From Phaseolus vulgaris (taxonomy: Eukaryota > Streptophyta > Magnoliopsida > Fabales > Fabaceae), in NCBI RefSeq assembly GCF_000499845.2, contig NC_023758.2:34632608-34696607 (forward strand): DNA of 64,000 bases, written 5' to 3'. Under the pieces are notes generated by a model that saw only the letters and a program-made list of their open reading frames with translations, did no database searches and was not told the DNA's origin. A program made the position numbers and the translations under genes. This document shows, one piece after another, positions 12,177 through 24,400 of this stretch. Positions within the stretch are counted from its first letter, which is position 1. The number at the start of each line of letters is the position of its first letter.

Positions 12177-13084
12177 GATAGAATGGGTGAAAGGTTGTGC
12201 TTGGCTGCCAGACTTTAACTTAAGATATTTTTTTATTAGTAAATTATGTTTGTTGCCTTCTTAGGAGAGCCGCATAAGGAAAATCACTTATTTCAAGTGT
12301 GGTCAATTCTTCTACAAAAGGAGCATTTAGGACATTTGCACCTGCTTTGAGTAAAGGAATCCATCAATAATCAAAATTAAAACAACCTTAGGGATCTAAA
12401 TTAACACCCAAATCAGAAGGCCAACATACTGAACCCATTGTAAAAACTACAATGGTCGTTCCCGAAAGACAAAGGAGAGATAAATTGTGAGGAATCCTTG
12501 ATGTCACACCAAACAGTACCGAGACAAAGAACCAAGGGTGGAAATGTGCTTAGAAGGCTCAGTCAGGTCGAACGGTGGTGGTCTAAAAGGATTCTGACCA
12601 CTGGAAGGTGATGCGTGAGAAACACGCCTAGGTCAATCGAGAAGAAAACTACGGTTGGCAGTGTGTCTAACAAAGTTTGGACATGCGACCATCGGGTTGG
12701 ATCGTGCTCCTTAAGACACACCAAACCCTGACTTCGGCGAATGATATTGTGGTGGCATACAATGACCAAATGGTGTTTTCTTTAACAAACATATAGAGAC
12801 AGGTAGAGTGGGATTAACCCTCTCTGATACTAACTTGAGAAAAATACAAAATAATAAAGAATGAATTTGAAAGCTTAATTCCCCTTTCTTAGGTTCTTAT
12901 ATTTATAGAGACTGTAATCACATTTGTAAACACATCAGAAATACATCTCATCTATTTCTTTGAACTAAGATGACCTATTCTAACAAATCCATCTTGGAAA
13001 GAATATTTTGAAGCATTGATGAAATGATTTGGAGAATAGGTAAGTGGAGAAATATGTGAAAGGCCATTGATGGATTTATCGAAT

Positions 13085-13440
13085 AAGGGAGAATTGTAAA
13101 GCGACGCAAGAGAGTGCTAAAGCTTTTACCACGTTACAAGAAGCTATCACCACTTCTCCGATTCTACCTATGACAGATTTTTCAGAAACATTCTCCATAG
13201 AGTGTGATGCATCAGGAAAAGGAATAGGCGTTGTCATACAAGATAAAAAAACCTATTGTGTTTTTTAGCAAAGCCTTGGAAGATTCTACACTTACAAAAT
13301 CAATCTATGAGAAAGAATTGATGGCTTTGGTACTAGCTATTCAACATTGGAGACCATACATATTAGGTCATAAATTCACTACATTTATAGACTAGGAAAG
13401 TTTAAGAAATCTCCTGTAGCAGAGAATTACCATTCTAAAC
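13085..13440 (+). pseudogene. Gypsy G1 RT/RNase H remnant
   Basis: The plus frame reads CKATQESAKAFTTLQEAI and TSPILPMTDFSETFSIECDASGKGIG, the end of Gypsy RT and start of RNase H (normally LP.F...F..E.DAS..G.G). A shifted frame continues ALEDSTLTKSIYEKELMALVLAIQHWRPYILG. It is interrupted by frameshifts. RT proper is missing between this point and gag. Confidence 0.75.
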
Positions 13441-13688
13441 CAACAAAATTGGTTTGCAAAACTGATAGGGTTGAATAGTGTAGAAGGTAGGTGCTTCCCA
13501 CTGAATTGGAAATGCTTTGTAATGGAGGAGTGAGGATAAAGAGATGCATGCCATATCAAGACCTTTTTGGACAAACATTGTAGAGATCGACGAGGAGCTT
13601 AGAAAAAATGTATTTTTGGCCAAAATTGTGGAAGATTTGAAACAAAACCTGGATTCACATCGATGCTACTCTTTGGAGCAAAGCATAA

Positions 13689-14065
13689 TGTTGGAGATTC
13701 CACATCGACTAGAGATTAGAGCATTTCATAGTATATAAGTGGGTTCAAAGCTCAACTTATAAGCCAATTTTATAAGGTAGAGTTACGCTTAAAGTTCACT
13801 TTTTAATATGGTATCATAACCATTTCGAGCCTATTTAAACGAGAGTTTGTTGGGCTTATCAGGCCACCCATTATCAGACCGCTATCAGACAACTAATACT
13901 ATATAGTTCCATGCACGAGTTGACAGTCTCAGCGTGAGGGGGATATGTTGGAGATTCCACATCGACTAGAGACTAGAGCATTTCATAGTATATAAGGTAG
14001 TGCAAACCTTACCTTATAAGTCAGTTTTATAAGGTTGAGTTAGGCTTAAAGTCCACTTCTTAATA
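13689..14065 (+). mobile_element. TRIM retrotransposon, two LTRs
   Basis: Two 120-bp LTRs at 13689-13808 and 13946-14065 start TGTTGGAGATTCCACATCG and end TTAATA. A primer site (TGGTATCATAACC) follows the 5' LTR and a purine tract (GTGAGGGGG) precedes the 3' LTR. It carries no coding capacity. It interrupts Gypsy G1 between RNase H and integrase. Flanks CATAA and CAGAC do not form a clean target duplication. Confidence 0.85.
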
Positions 14066-14069
14066 CAGA

Positions 14070-14900
14070 CTGTATTACAAAGCTAGCGTTCCATGGGTTT
14101 CTAACTTTGTCCAAGAATTTCATACAACCCATACAGGGGTGACATTTGGGTATTTACTATAGAAGAATGACACAATAATTTTTCTGGATTGGCATGAAGG
14201 GAACAATAATATAATATGTAGCAGTTTGTCATGTATGTCAAAGAAGTAAATACCAGGCTTTATCCTCAGCAGAGTTACTGCAACCACTGCCCATTCCTAC
14301 ATCTGTATGGGAGGAAATCAGTATCGATTTTATTGTAGCTCTTCCTAAATCTGAAGGTTTGATACAGTGATGGTGGCTGTGGATAGACTGAGTAAATATG
14401 ATTTTCATTTTGCTCAAGCATCCATATACTGCAATATCTATAGCTGAGATTTTTGTTAAGGAAATCGTTAGATTCCATGGGGTGCTAATCTCATGAAGTG
14501 ACAAAGATCCTACTCTTGTGAGTTTATTTTGGTAGGAATTTTTCAGATTACAGAGAACTACTTTGAACAAGAGTACAATTTACCACCCAGGGTCAGATGG
14601 GCAAACTGAATTTCTGAACAGAATATTAGAAACCTATCTCAGGTACTTTTGTCTGGAACAGCCAAAGTCTTCAGCAGAATGTATTCCAAGGGTTGAGTAT
14701 TGGTACCTTACCAATTTCCTAGGAGCTGCACACTACACTCCATTTGAAGTGGTTAATGGAAGACCACCTCCTTCCTTGGCTAAGGACCCTGGAAGAAGCT
14801 ACATGGGCAGACATATCCTCTGTCAAAGATCAATTACCATCTTTTAACCTTAAGGACAAGGTTGTTTCGGAGCAGGGAGGAATTGTTGTATTCTGGATAC
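14070..14900 (+). pseudogene. Gypsy G1 integrase remnant
   Basis: The plus frames read fragments such as [30 protein letters not shown] and STIYHPGSDGQTEFLNRILETYLRYF, the Gypsy integrase core (VDRLSKY.HF, YHPQSDGQTE.NR.LE.YLR). It ends before the right LTR. Stops and frame changes are present throughout. Confidence 0.8.
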
Positions 14901-15272
14901 TTGATAAACCTTTACAGCTTTATTATAGGAGAAAGAAAGGATTACATAAAGGATAGATATAGTTTGTTATATCTGTTATTGTTAGTTGGAATTCTTTTAT
15001 ATTTTTATTATAGGTTATTTGGGAAATATATTCCTTTATATAGTGTCTTGGTGACACCACGTAGGGGTTAGAAAATTCAATTGTGTAAACTGGTGATTCC
15101 AGTGTAGAAAAGGAGAGGGCTCCTTTAAAGGGTAAAATTGTTTACCATGTTCGCTTGTATAGCTTGTTTCTTGAAGAAATAGAGAGCTATTTCAGTGTAA
15201 TTGTTCTAAGAAGAGAAAGATGTTCTTATTTTCAAGCTATAGTTTGGCAAATCAAGAAAGTGAGTCCTAACA

Positions 15273-15426
15273 GTTTTCAACATTTCTCCTAAAGAAATAA
15301 GTTAACACAGCTACTAAGCACAAAAAAACAAAAATGGAAAAAACATGAAGTAAAAGGAAAGAAAATTTGAAAACTGGCAATAGTAGTATTAGGATAAATA
15401 GACAAATTAATGAGGTAGACTTGTAC
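15273..15426. other. SOS1 intron 16, transposon-free part
   Basis: The donor of intron 16 (GTACAAG on the minus strand) starts at 15426. The first 154 bp are ordinary AT-rich intron. The right LTR of Gypsy G1 follows from 15272 leftward. If the gene is intact, intron 16 is longer than 15.4 kb. Confidence 0.6.
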
Positions 15427-18400
15427 CTATGAAGTCGTGTAATTGTTGTCGAGCAATTCTGTGAGCACGAAGAAACGCAGCACAAATATAACATGCAGAT
15501 TCCAACCTTTGCACAGTGAAGTATGTCACTAACTTCGGTGGGAACATACTGGACTGTAGAAACTTGTAGTAACTCGGGAAGTGGACGCTAGATTTTAAAC
15601 CTTTCCAGTCAAATAGAGGCTCAGAAGAAGCCAAATCTATTGCTTCCTCTACGGACAACATTAGGATATTAGCTGTTGTTTGAGAAATTCTTCCTTCATC
15701 AAGCATCTCCCAGTAAGCAGCTTGTACACCTAATATGAGTAATAAGTTCTGAAATTAGGCATGATATTGGTATATGGTAAAAACAAGGCTCATCAAAGGA
15801 CTTAGCCAGCAAGAGACTACCAAAGACTGACTTAGTTGAGAATGTATTTCTCTGTAAATGTGCCTGCCTGTCAAAAGTTTACTAACTTAACATGAGTTAA
15901 CAAAGCAATCTTTGTAAAGTATTGCATATATATACACCACCAAGAAAACAATAGTTGCATCTTCTTAACTTAGGCCTTAAGGCAAACACACACGATCATC
16001 ATCAATAATTCTAAGCGCTGTCACATCATAGCAAATACAATGATTATAACAAATAGTTTAATCCGGGTCAGCTACATGATGATGGATCACACATTGTCAT
16101 AAAATTCAGTTAATAACCAAATTCTAATATTATTAGTCACCAAGACATTGATTGTATTCTAATAATTTCCTTCAATGTCTTTCTTGATCTCTCCACCCAT
16201 TCTCACAAGTTTAAAAATCACGTCATCTACTCTCCTGATAACATATCCATCCATCAAAATTGAAGTTGATCATATCGAGACTTTTATTTGCAGAGATTGG
16301 TTGCTAGAAAATTAAATATTAACCAAAAGGTCTTTTCTAATAGCAACTGTACATGCTACAAAACTGAAAGTACAAAAGAAACACAAGACGAGCAACTGAA
16401 AAGCTAATGCAAACATATTACCTTTATCTTTGAATTGAACAAGTTTCAAATAAATTTCTTGAATACAGTGTGGAAGAATGAATGCATAAAAAACTTAATT
16501 AAATTGAAAAGGCTTTAAGCATAATCCCCCAAAACATACTTGTCCTTACAGATGCAAGATGTCTTATGATTATTTGTCTTTCCTTTACTTTTAACTTGAA
16601 AAATTTATGGACTGTAAGAATTTAAGATGCAGTTAATCAAACAGAAACACAAGGTACAGACCTGATGAAGTTCCTTCTGTTGTAAAAAATGACACAAACA
16701 ATGAAATACTATAAACTATAAAGTTAAAAAATTTAAGGACTGAAGTTAATGTAAATGTTCCCATACCATTCAGAAGGCGCACTCGTATATCTTTCAAGTT
16801 CATAGGATCTAGGTGACTATCCTTTTCAGGTGCACCATGAGGGTGAACACGTTCACCTTCAATGTCATTTAAGCAAGAGATGTATCTCTTCACTGAGGGC
16901 CAGTCAGCAGGCCCAAGTTCCTCATCATCTCCTAGTTCACTGAAAGCCTCTAATGCCTTGTCTAACATTTCATGCTTTGTAAAGTCAAGGATACGTCTCT
17001 GTTATTAAATGTGCAAAGCATGAGGATCAGACCAAATATAAGTCAGAAAAAGAGAACGAGGTGATATAGGGATATTCTTCATTTGGAATCAATTTGCAAG
17101 CATTTATACAAATTTAGAAGCTTTACTTTGTTTCTAACAATCTACTTTATTTGTGTTTAAAGTTATGTAACCCTCCAATCGTTATATAAATTATAATAGC
17201 TATGAAGCCCATTTACTCAAAAAATGACAGAGTAACTGTAAACCCATTAGGATATATCATTTGCTTGCAAAATAAACTTGACAGCACTGCTGCATTTTTT
17301 AAGCTTCCTTGGCTCACTAGTTTATTTTTATTGTTTATTATTGATACTCTATGTCATTGAAACAACAAGTGCAAATACATGTATATCAGCAAAGTATATG
17401 GATGAGATATTTTTCAAGGTACTTTCTTAGATTTAAGAGAAGAGAAGAGAGACCAACAAATAGGATAAAAACCTGAAGACATTAGTGAATTAATAAAGTA
17501 CAAGATATCAAAACATTTCTTCTCTCAAAACAAGAACAAAAGTTGAACATAGAAGATGAGAAAAATCCTGACCTTAGCTGCTGATAAATTATCCATGCCA
17601 AGGTAGCGTAAAATGAGTTGTGTGGTTGACCCATTTACTACAAGTGTTAAAAACACAGTCCCACCAGTGAAGAAAACAAACTATACAATAAAAAAACAAT
17701 TGAGTCAGTTCACAAAGACAATTAAGTTATCAAGGATTTCAGGGTTGTGATGACCTAGAAAAATCTTAGAGGAGCCATGCATTTGAAACTTATAAGTGTT
17801 ACATTAATCATTAATTGAAAAGCATACCAGTGTTCCTGTCTCCGGAGTCAACTCAACTGATTTGCCACTCGAACGCTAAACCAATAAAAAATTTAATAAT
17901 TAAAAGATTTAATTACAAGCAGATGGACATGAATGTGTGTGATAGCCATATAGGAGCACCTTTTCCTTGATTTTCTTAACATATATTATTAACCAAAAGA
18001 ATTTCTGTAGAATTTGTTCTAGAGAATAGATAGACATATAGCATATGTCTATCCTTAAGTTGGTAATTAATTATGATGAACCTTTTAAATAGAAATGTCA
18101 TTTTGAAATACATTTAGTTGAGACTAATTCCAAGATAATATTGTATGTGTTTGACCTTGTTTCAATAAGCAAGTAAATATGAAAAAAAATATGTTAAAGT
18201 TGAATTGCAGTTTTAGCCCTTTTGGTAACATAAATCTGAGATTTTTGGTTTCTTAGGTTCTATTGTGCCAATTGAGTCCGTCAAGATTCTTCAATTAAAT
18301 ATCAAGTTCCTTTATCTTGATTTGATCCAATTTAGAGTCATCTATTAGCTCAAAATAAAAAGGTATTCCTTTTGCAGATCATTGTTATCATAAAAATATT

Positions 18401-21400
18401 AATTTATGCACAATAATTGCCAATAGAACAATTTAGTGAGTACAATTGAAGCACCTTTTTATGTCAATATAGTTTAAATAGTGTTCTTAAGGTTATACAT
18501 TGTCTTTAGTACAATCATGCATGCCTAGTCATAGAAATTGGACTTTAAGTTTAACTCAATCTCTCACAAAATCAGTGTCATACTTGCTATAATTTGGTTA
18601 TAGCTCAAGCTAAAGAAGGATCTTCAACCCACCCTCTCACACTGAGGAATAGACATCTCACAAGTGTAGGAACAATTATTTATGGGTGATTCGATAGCGG
18701 CCGATAGTAGGTGACACAATTGGTCACACCAAAGCTCGCAAAGATAGAATTTGATACCATCATAGAAAATAAATTTTAAGTCTAACTCAACCTCACAAAA
18801 CGTGAGGTTTCCACTCACTCGTACACTTTAATTTGGACATATCTCTATTTGATGTGAGATACCCATCAATTATTGGATTAAACACTTACCATTAAGCCAA
18901 AATTTTATAGTTGATAATCATAACACAACTCTTTCTACTTAAAAGCCCAGCAGCCCAACAACACAATTTGATTGTGGCTTGGTGTACCTGATCTTCGCTA
19001 CTGGACAATTGATGCACCCAACAATAATATCCCCCTCAGCAATTGTCTTGCTATGGATCAAACTCTGCAATTGTGACTTGACTCACCTGGTATTCATCAT
19101 AGGACATCGAATCGTGACCTTAACTCTAATACTAGCTTGTTATGAATCAAGAGGGACCAATAGACAGGAGATATAGGGTCATGAGTCAATCACATAAGAG
19201 AACATGACACCACTCGTAACCTAAAACGTTAAGAAAATAGGTTTGTTGGTTGTTCTCCTTCTGTATTGTTCATCCCACTCATTTTACACAATGTGAGACT
19301 TCCAATCTACTCGTGGAATGTGAGTCTCTTTCACATTGTAAGGTCCTCTTCCAACAAAATCCAAGCATTTTATAACAAATTACCTATGTCGTCTAAACCA
19401 GATGTACTCATCGATCACCAAGATGAAACTAGCTCTAATACCATCTTATAAAGTAAACTTTAAATCTAACTCAACCTTAAACAATTGGGTTGCAACGTGG
19501 GGTTTTCACCTAGTTATATACTATAACTTGGTTATATCTCTAGTCGATATGAGATCTCCAATACCTATTTTAACAACTAACTTTTAATGGTGGTTTCCCA
19601 AGTGTTTGGGTGCTTATTAGTTAGTGAATTCCATTAAATATTCGATGAATACGATTGGAGCCCTGATTATAAATGGAAGAAAACTTTAGAGACCTAATTG
19701 ATCCAATTAGAACCTAGGGAACCAAAATTTTATAATCGCAATAGTTGATCGAAGGATAATATGAACAGAAGGATAGTGAAAGTAAATGTTGGAAACTCTT
19801 CATGCTCCAATTGTTTCTAGGGAAATAAAATCTACGAAAGCTGAATAGTGTGACTTATTATTCTAGGAAGTTACATTTTATATTTAGTCTTGTTGGAGAT
19901 CCCACATCGACTATAGATTAGAGCCTTTCATTGTATATAAGTGGGTGCAAACCTCAACCTCACGAGCCGGTTTTATGGGGTTGAGTTAGGCTTAAAGTCC
20001 ACTTCGTAATATGGTATCAGAGCCATTTCGAGCCTATCCTAACGAGTGTTTGTGTTGGGTCTATCGTGCCACCCGCTATCGGACCACCCATAATATATAG
20101 TCCCACGCACGAGTTGGTAGTCTCGGCGTAAGGGGGTGGGTTGGAGATCCCACATCGACTAGAGATTAGAGCCTTTCATTGTATATAAGTGGGTGCAAAC
20201 CTCAACCTCATGAGCCGGTTTTATGGGGTTGAGTTAGGCTTAAAGTCCACTTCGTAATAAGTCTCAATAGGAATTATTGTATATAAGGAAACTACTGGCT
20301 GCTTCCTAACTCAGGAAATTTCATTAATATATATCGATGAGTAAAAGATGGATAAAAGAGCTTGTATACTCAAGATAGATTGTAAATTATGAAAGAAAAG
20401 ATCTTTGCTAGAAACATGATTCTTATAGATGTAATATGAAATCTTTTGGGATGTGATCTAGTGTTTAATCCTTGCCACCTCCATTCTTCTAACATAAATT
20501 TGAATTTGAATGCAAATTAGGTGGGTTGAGCATTATTCATGTTTCAAGTCCAAAGTACTCTTGCATGTCAGGGTGTGTTAAGAGATTTAATATAAAATCA
20601 TTTATATTTCTTTTCCTAACATTATAAGATCGTGAGGTTTTTAGCTAATGAGAATCCAGTGTTATCAATTGAGATTACAAAAAATGGTGGATATATAATA
20701 ATCTACAATATCATATAGTAGATGGCATCATGGGCAAATAGCAAAAGTTGGTTTTCAACATTCTGTTATTTAACCAATGATACTAAATAGGAATAATAGT
20801 AATGGTATATTGCTAATTAGCAAACCATAAAAACCTGGTCTCTTGTCCGGCATAAGAACAACTACTAATTTTTCCATTTTCTAGTAGCAAGTATTAATTT
20901 CTTCTTCTACAAGTCCTATTGCCTTGGAAAGATGAATATATCTCAATATTCCTATTCATCCACTATTATCATTCCTATTCCATAATCAGTTGCGTTTTTA
21001 TGATTTTTTCCTTGTGCATTTTAGCTTTGTTAAAGAAGCTTACTTATTTCCCTCTCTTTTTAATTTCTCTTGAAATAAAAGTTCTTCATTTCATCATAAA
21101 AAATCCAAAAAGAACCTTTCTCACTTGTAATCAATGATAAGTACATATAATAAGGAGCTCTTTAAATATGCATCATTAGTGAATGAATACTTGCCTTAAC
21201 TGATAATGAAAGTGCCAAGGCAACTGCCCCTCGCAATCCTGACCAGATGAGAATAATAGCTTCTTTCCAATCCAAACCATATCCAAGATATCTTAGAAAG
21301 GGAAATAATACTCCAACTACAATGCATCGAGAAACTTGAACATATGCATAGAGAAGCAAGAGGTGGGTCCATGATGTTCCTAAAACAGACCAAATAATTT

Positions 21401-24400
21401 GTAGTCACTCTTTTTGGCACAACAAACATGAGTGTGAGCAAGAGCTCTCTCATACACAACAAAACTAAGATGATAGCAAGAACAATGCAAGACATAGTAC
21501 GTAGATATATGATTTAAAGGAACAATTTAATGAAATTACAGTATCTATCTATGGACTTGCCAAAGTTCCTCGCCAACTTTGAGTACTTAAAAACTATGAA
21601 ATACAGCTTTCTCCAGCATAATAAAGATTCATCAGCACTTTCATGCAAGATTGTTATGAAACTCCCATTTATTTAACATTATTTTCATGTATTTGCATTC
21701 AATATACTTCATCATGGTACAAATTTTCCCAATAAGAGAATGAGATGACTCTTCAAGTAATACTACCATGATAGAAAACAGTGTTGTCACTAAGTATTCC
21801 TTCAGCTATAACAACTCCACTGCAAAAAAGATGATATGAAAATATTAATGGAAGTGATATACCAGTAAGAATGTCCAACATTTGTTAAACCGGAAAAACA
21901 TTTTCTATCTTTCCAATCCAAAACCATTAAAAGCATGTTTCACAAGTTATATTAATAGATTATAATTTAAGATTCCAACCAAGCCCTTACCTCAAAATGA
22001 AAATTAAGGTATTAGCTATATAAGCAATCATTTCCCTGGACAAAATAAATAAAAGGATTAAAACACAATTACACTTGACTACAAAATATAAATACAGAAA
22101 ATAAGAGGATTCCATATGACAATATTAGGTGTGCCTTGCTGCACCAGCAAGGCATATAGTAATTAACTGTTTTAGCTTCAAGTCAGAATTTTTTTTCTTG
22201 TGTCTTTATAGAGATAGAGTATTAAGACGGACAAAAAACGATACATAAAAGAGGACAGGAAATCTGCTTAAATTAAACACAACACTGATTTATTATGTTT
22301 GAGTAGTCTTGGCTTTTCATTTTGTTGGAAATCCCACGTCAACTAGTATTATATAAGTGGAACATAACCCTCATCTAACAAGCTAGTTTTATAGAATCGA
22401 GTTAGACTCTCAAATTGTAACATAGTATCAAAGTTTATATTAGCAATTTTTATTAAGCCTAACAAGTCACCCACTATTTGAACATTACCAAACAACTCAT
22501 AAATATCAAGTATTGCAAAGTTCACGTTCAAGATTGTTAAAATAGGTTTTAAATAGGCTTTATTGAAAATTTGTTGTGTCCTCTAGATATGACCTTTCTT
22601 ATTCTTTTCTCTTCTCTGAACTACTAATGTCATTATAAATATGAGAACTCAAAGAGAAGGAAATCAAGCTCTTTGATACATTTTCTCATCTTTTATTGTA
22701 TATATCTCAAGTTGATATCAGAGCAAGATTCTCCTTGTTATGTTATTAATTTCTGATTTGGATCCATAGGACTATCCACTGAGTTACAATCAATCATATA
22801 TGTCTCTTATAGGAAGTCTAAAGCATATTTCCTTTGAGAAATTGCAATACCTTCCTTTGATTGGGTTACTTTAATGCCCAAAAATATTTAAAACTTCCAA
22901 GATCCTTGGTTTGAAAATGATTGTTGAGACCCCTAGACATTGATTGTTGGCCACTGGAGAGAAAGTATCATTGTAGTTGAGCCCAAAGATCTGAGTATCA
23001 TTATAGTTACCTGGATATTCCTCAAGAAAGATAAGTCTGAAGTTTTTCATTTGTTTGTAAATTTTTACAAAATGGTTCACAATTTGAAAGTCCAATTAAG
23101 AGATTATGTTCTGATAATGGAAGAGAATATGTGAACCAGAACCTTTCCAAGTTCCTTAAGAAAATGGAGTTGTTCATGAACTAACCTGTGTGGACACTTC
23201 TCAACAAAATGAGGTTGCTGAAAGGAAAAATCGTCTTCTTGAGGTAACTAGAACTTTACTTTTCAAACGTTTGTTCCTAGATCTTACTGGGGGGAAGCAA
23301 TCCTGACTGCCACGTATTTGATTAATAGATTACCCTCTCGGGTTCTAGAGGGTGTTACTCCTATTCAGCTTATGACCACAGTCTATCTTTCTATTCCCAT
23401 TTTGACTAGTCTTCAGGGTCGTGTCTTTGGTTGTCCAGCTTTTGTCCATGTTCATAGTCCGTATCGGGGTAGGTTAGATCCTCGCTCCATCAAATGTTAG
23501 TGATTTGATTTTATTTGATTTGTACAACTTTAAACACCCATTATTTCTGGCTTTCATTACCTATTATTTCTTTTCTTAATTAGGTGGTAAAACAGCCTAT
23601 AAATAGAGACTGTAATCACATTTGTAATACGCATCAAAAATACATTCCATCTATTTCTTAACTCTCCCCATATTTTTGGTTGTGTATGCTTTGTTCATAA
23701 TATTTCCTCATGTGTCTTCTATTACTATTCCTAAAAATGTGACAGTAGCATTTGATCATCCAAGATAACGACAAGCCATGATTTTTGAATTTCATGCTAT
23801 TGAACATAACAGTTCATGGAAGTTAATTTCTTTTCCATCTAAAAAGATTATGATTGGTTGTACCATTAAAGTTGAACGTAATGGTGAAGTTGATGGCCTC
23901 AAAGTTGTCAAAAATATACTCTCTTTTTCTTTATTTTATCAAGTTGGTAATAGAGTTTATAGCTCATCTAGGAAATCGCCTGGTTCAATAGACATTTGTG
24001 GAAGGGGTTTGTTGGGAAGTCTCACATCAGCTGCCTCAAGTCTAGGATTGTGGCTTCTATATCTGTTGGGGAACTTCACTTATGCCAATTGGTTTTAAGT
24101 TGAAATGTAACAATAATTAATAAAATATTTCTTTTCTCACTCTAACTATTCAAGTACACTTATAGATATAGGACATTTGACAAGGTTCTCTTACCATTTT
24201 GAAGGCAATGGGCAAATCAAGATCACAAGGTATGTTTAAGGATTCTTAATAAGAATGACTACTTACCTTGGTTAGGGAACTTGAATTTGTTGGACGAGTA
24301 CCAATAGATGTGATAGAGAGTCGTGAACCATTACCTATAGCAACTTTTTTCGAACATGTGTATGGTGTTTTTGTGGAAAGATTAGTGTTGTGAGCAGTAA

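Larger units (their letters stand above)
5864..12985 (-). mobile_element. Old Ty1/Copia element B inserted in Gypsy G1
   Basis: On the minus strand the 5' LTR is about 12834-12985 (TGTTAGAATAGG to TTCTCAAGT), followed by a mutated Met-tRNA primer site (TAGTATCAGAGAG). The 3' LTR remnant is about 5864-6033. Remains in between: gag leader and gag (12200-12830), protease region (11742-12176), a deleted pol with RT pieces (11100-11600), and RNase H (10933-11100 plus 6060-6198). The RNase H is split by Copia C at the codons around FHARTKYIE. LTR divergence is high, so the insertion is old. Confidence 0.75.
5190..15272 (+). mobile_element. Degenerate Ty3/Gypsy element G1 carrying nested insertions
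   Basis: Two related LTRs of about 308 bp lie at 5190-5497 and 14965-15272. Both can be drawn from TGTTAT to CCTAACA and share GTTTACC.TGTTCG and AAGAAAGTGAGTCCTAACA. Between them, in plus orientation, are a gag-like start (5520-5850), an RT/RNase H remnant (13085-13440) and an integrase remnant (14070-14900). Two nested Copia elements and a TRIM split it. The upstream LTR limit is uncertain because similarity extends about 15 bp further left, and no clean target duplication was found. Confidence 0.75.

Noticed and set aside
1..15426. Remaining SOS1 3' exons hidden among the transposons
   Set aside because: I looked on the minus strand for tail motifs and found only retroelement coding remains; absence by eye is not proof.
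18873..19440. A further complete TRIM between two decayed LTRs
   Set aside because: Only scattered similarity; an unambiguous pair of LTRs with a primer site could not be set.
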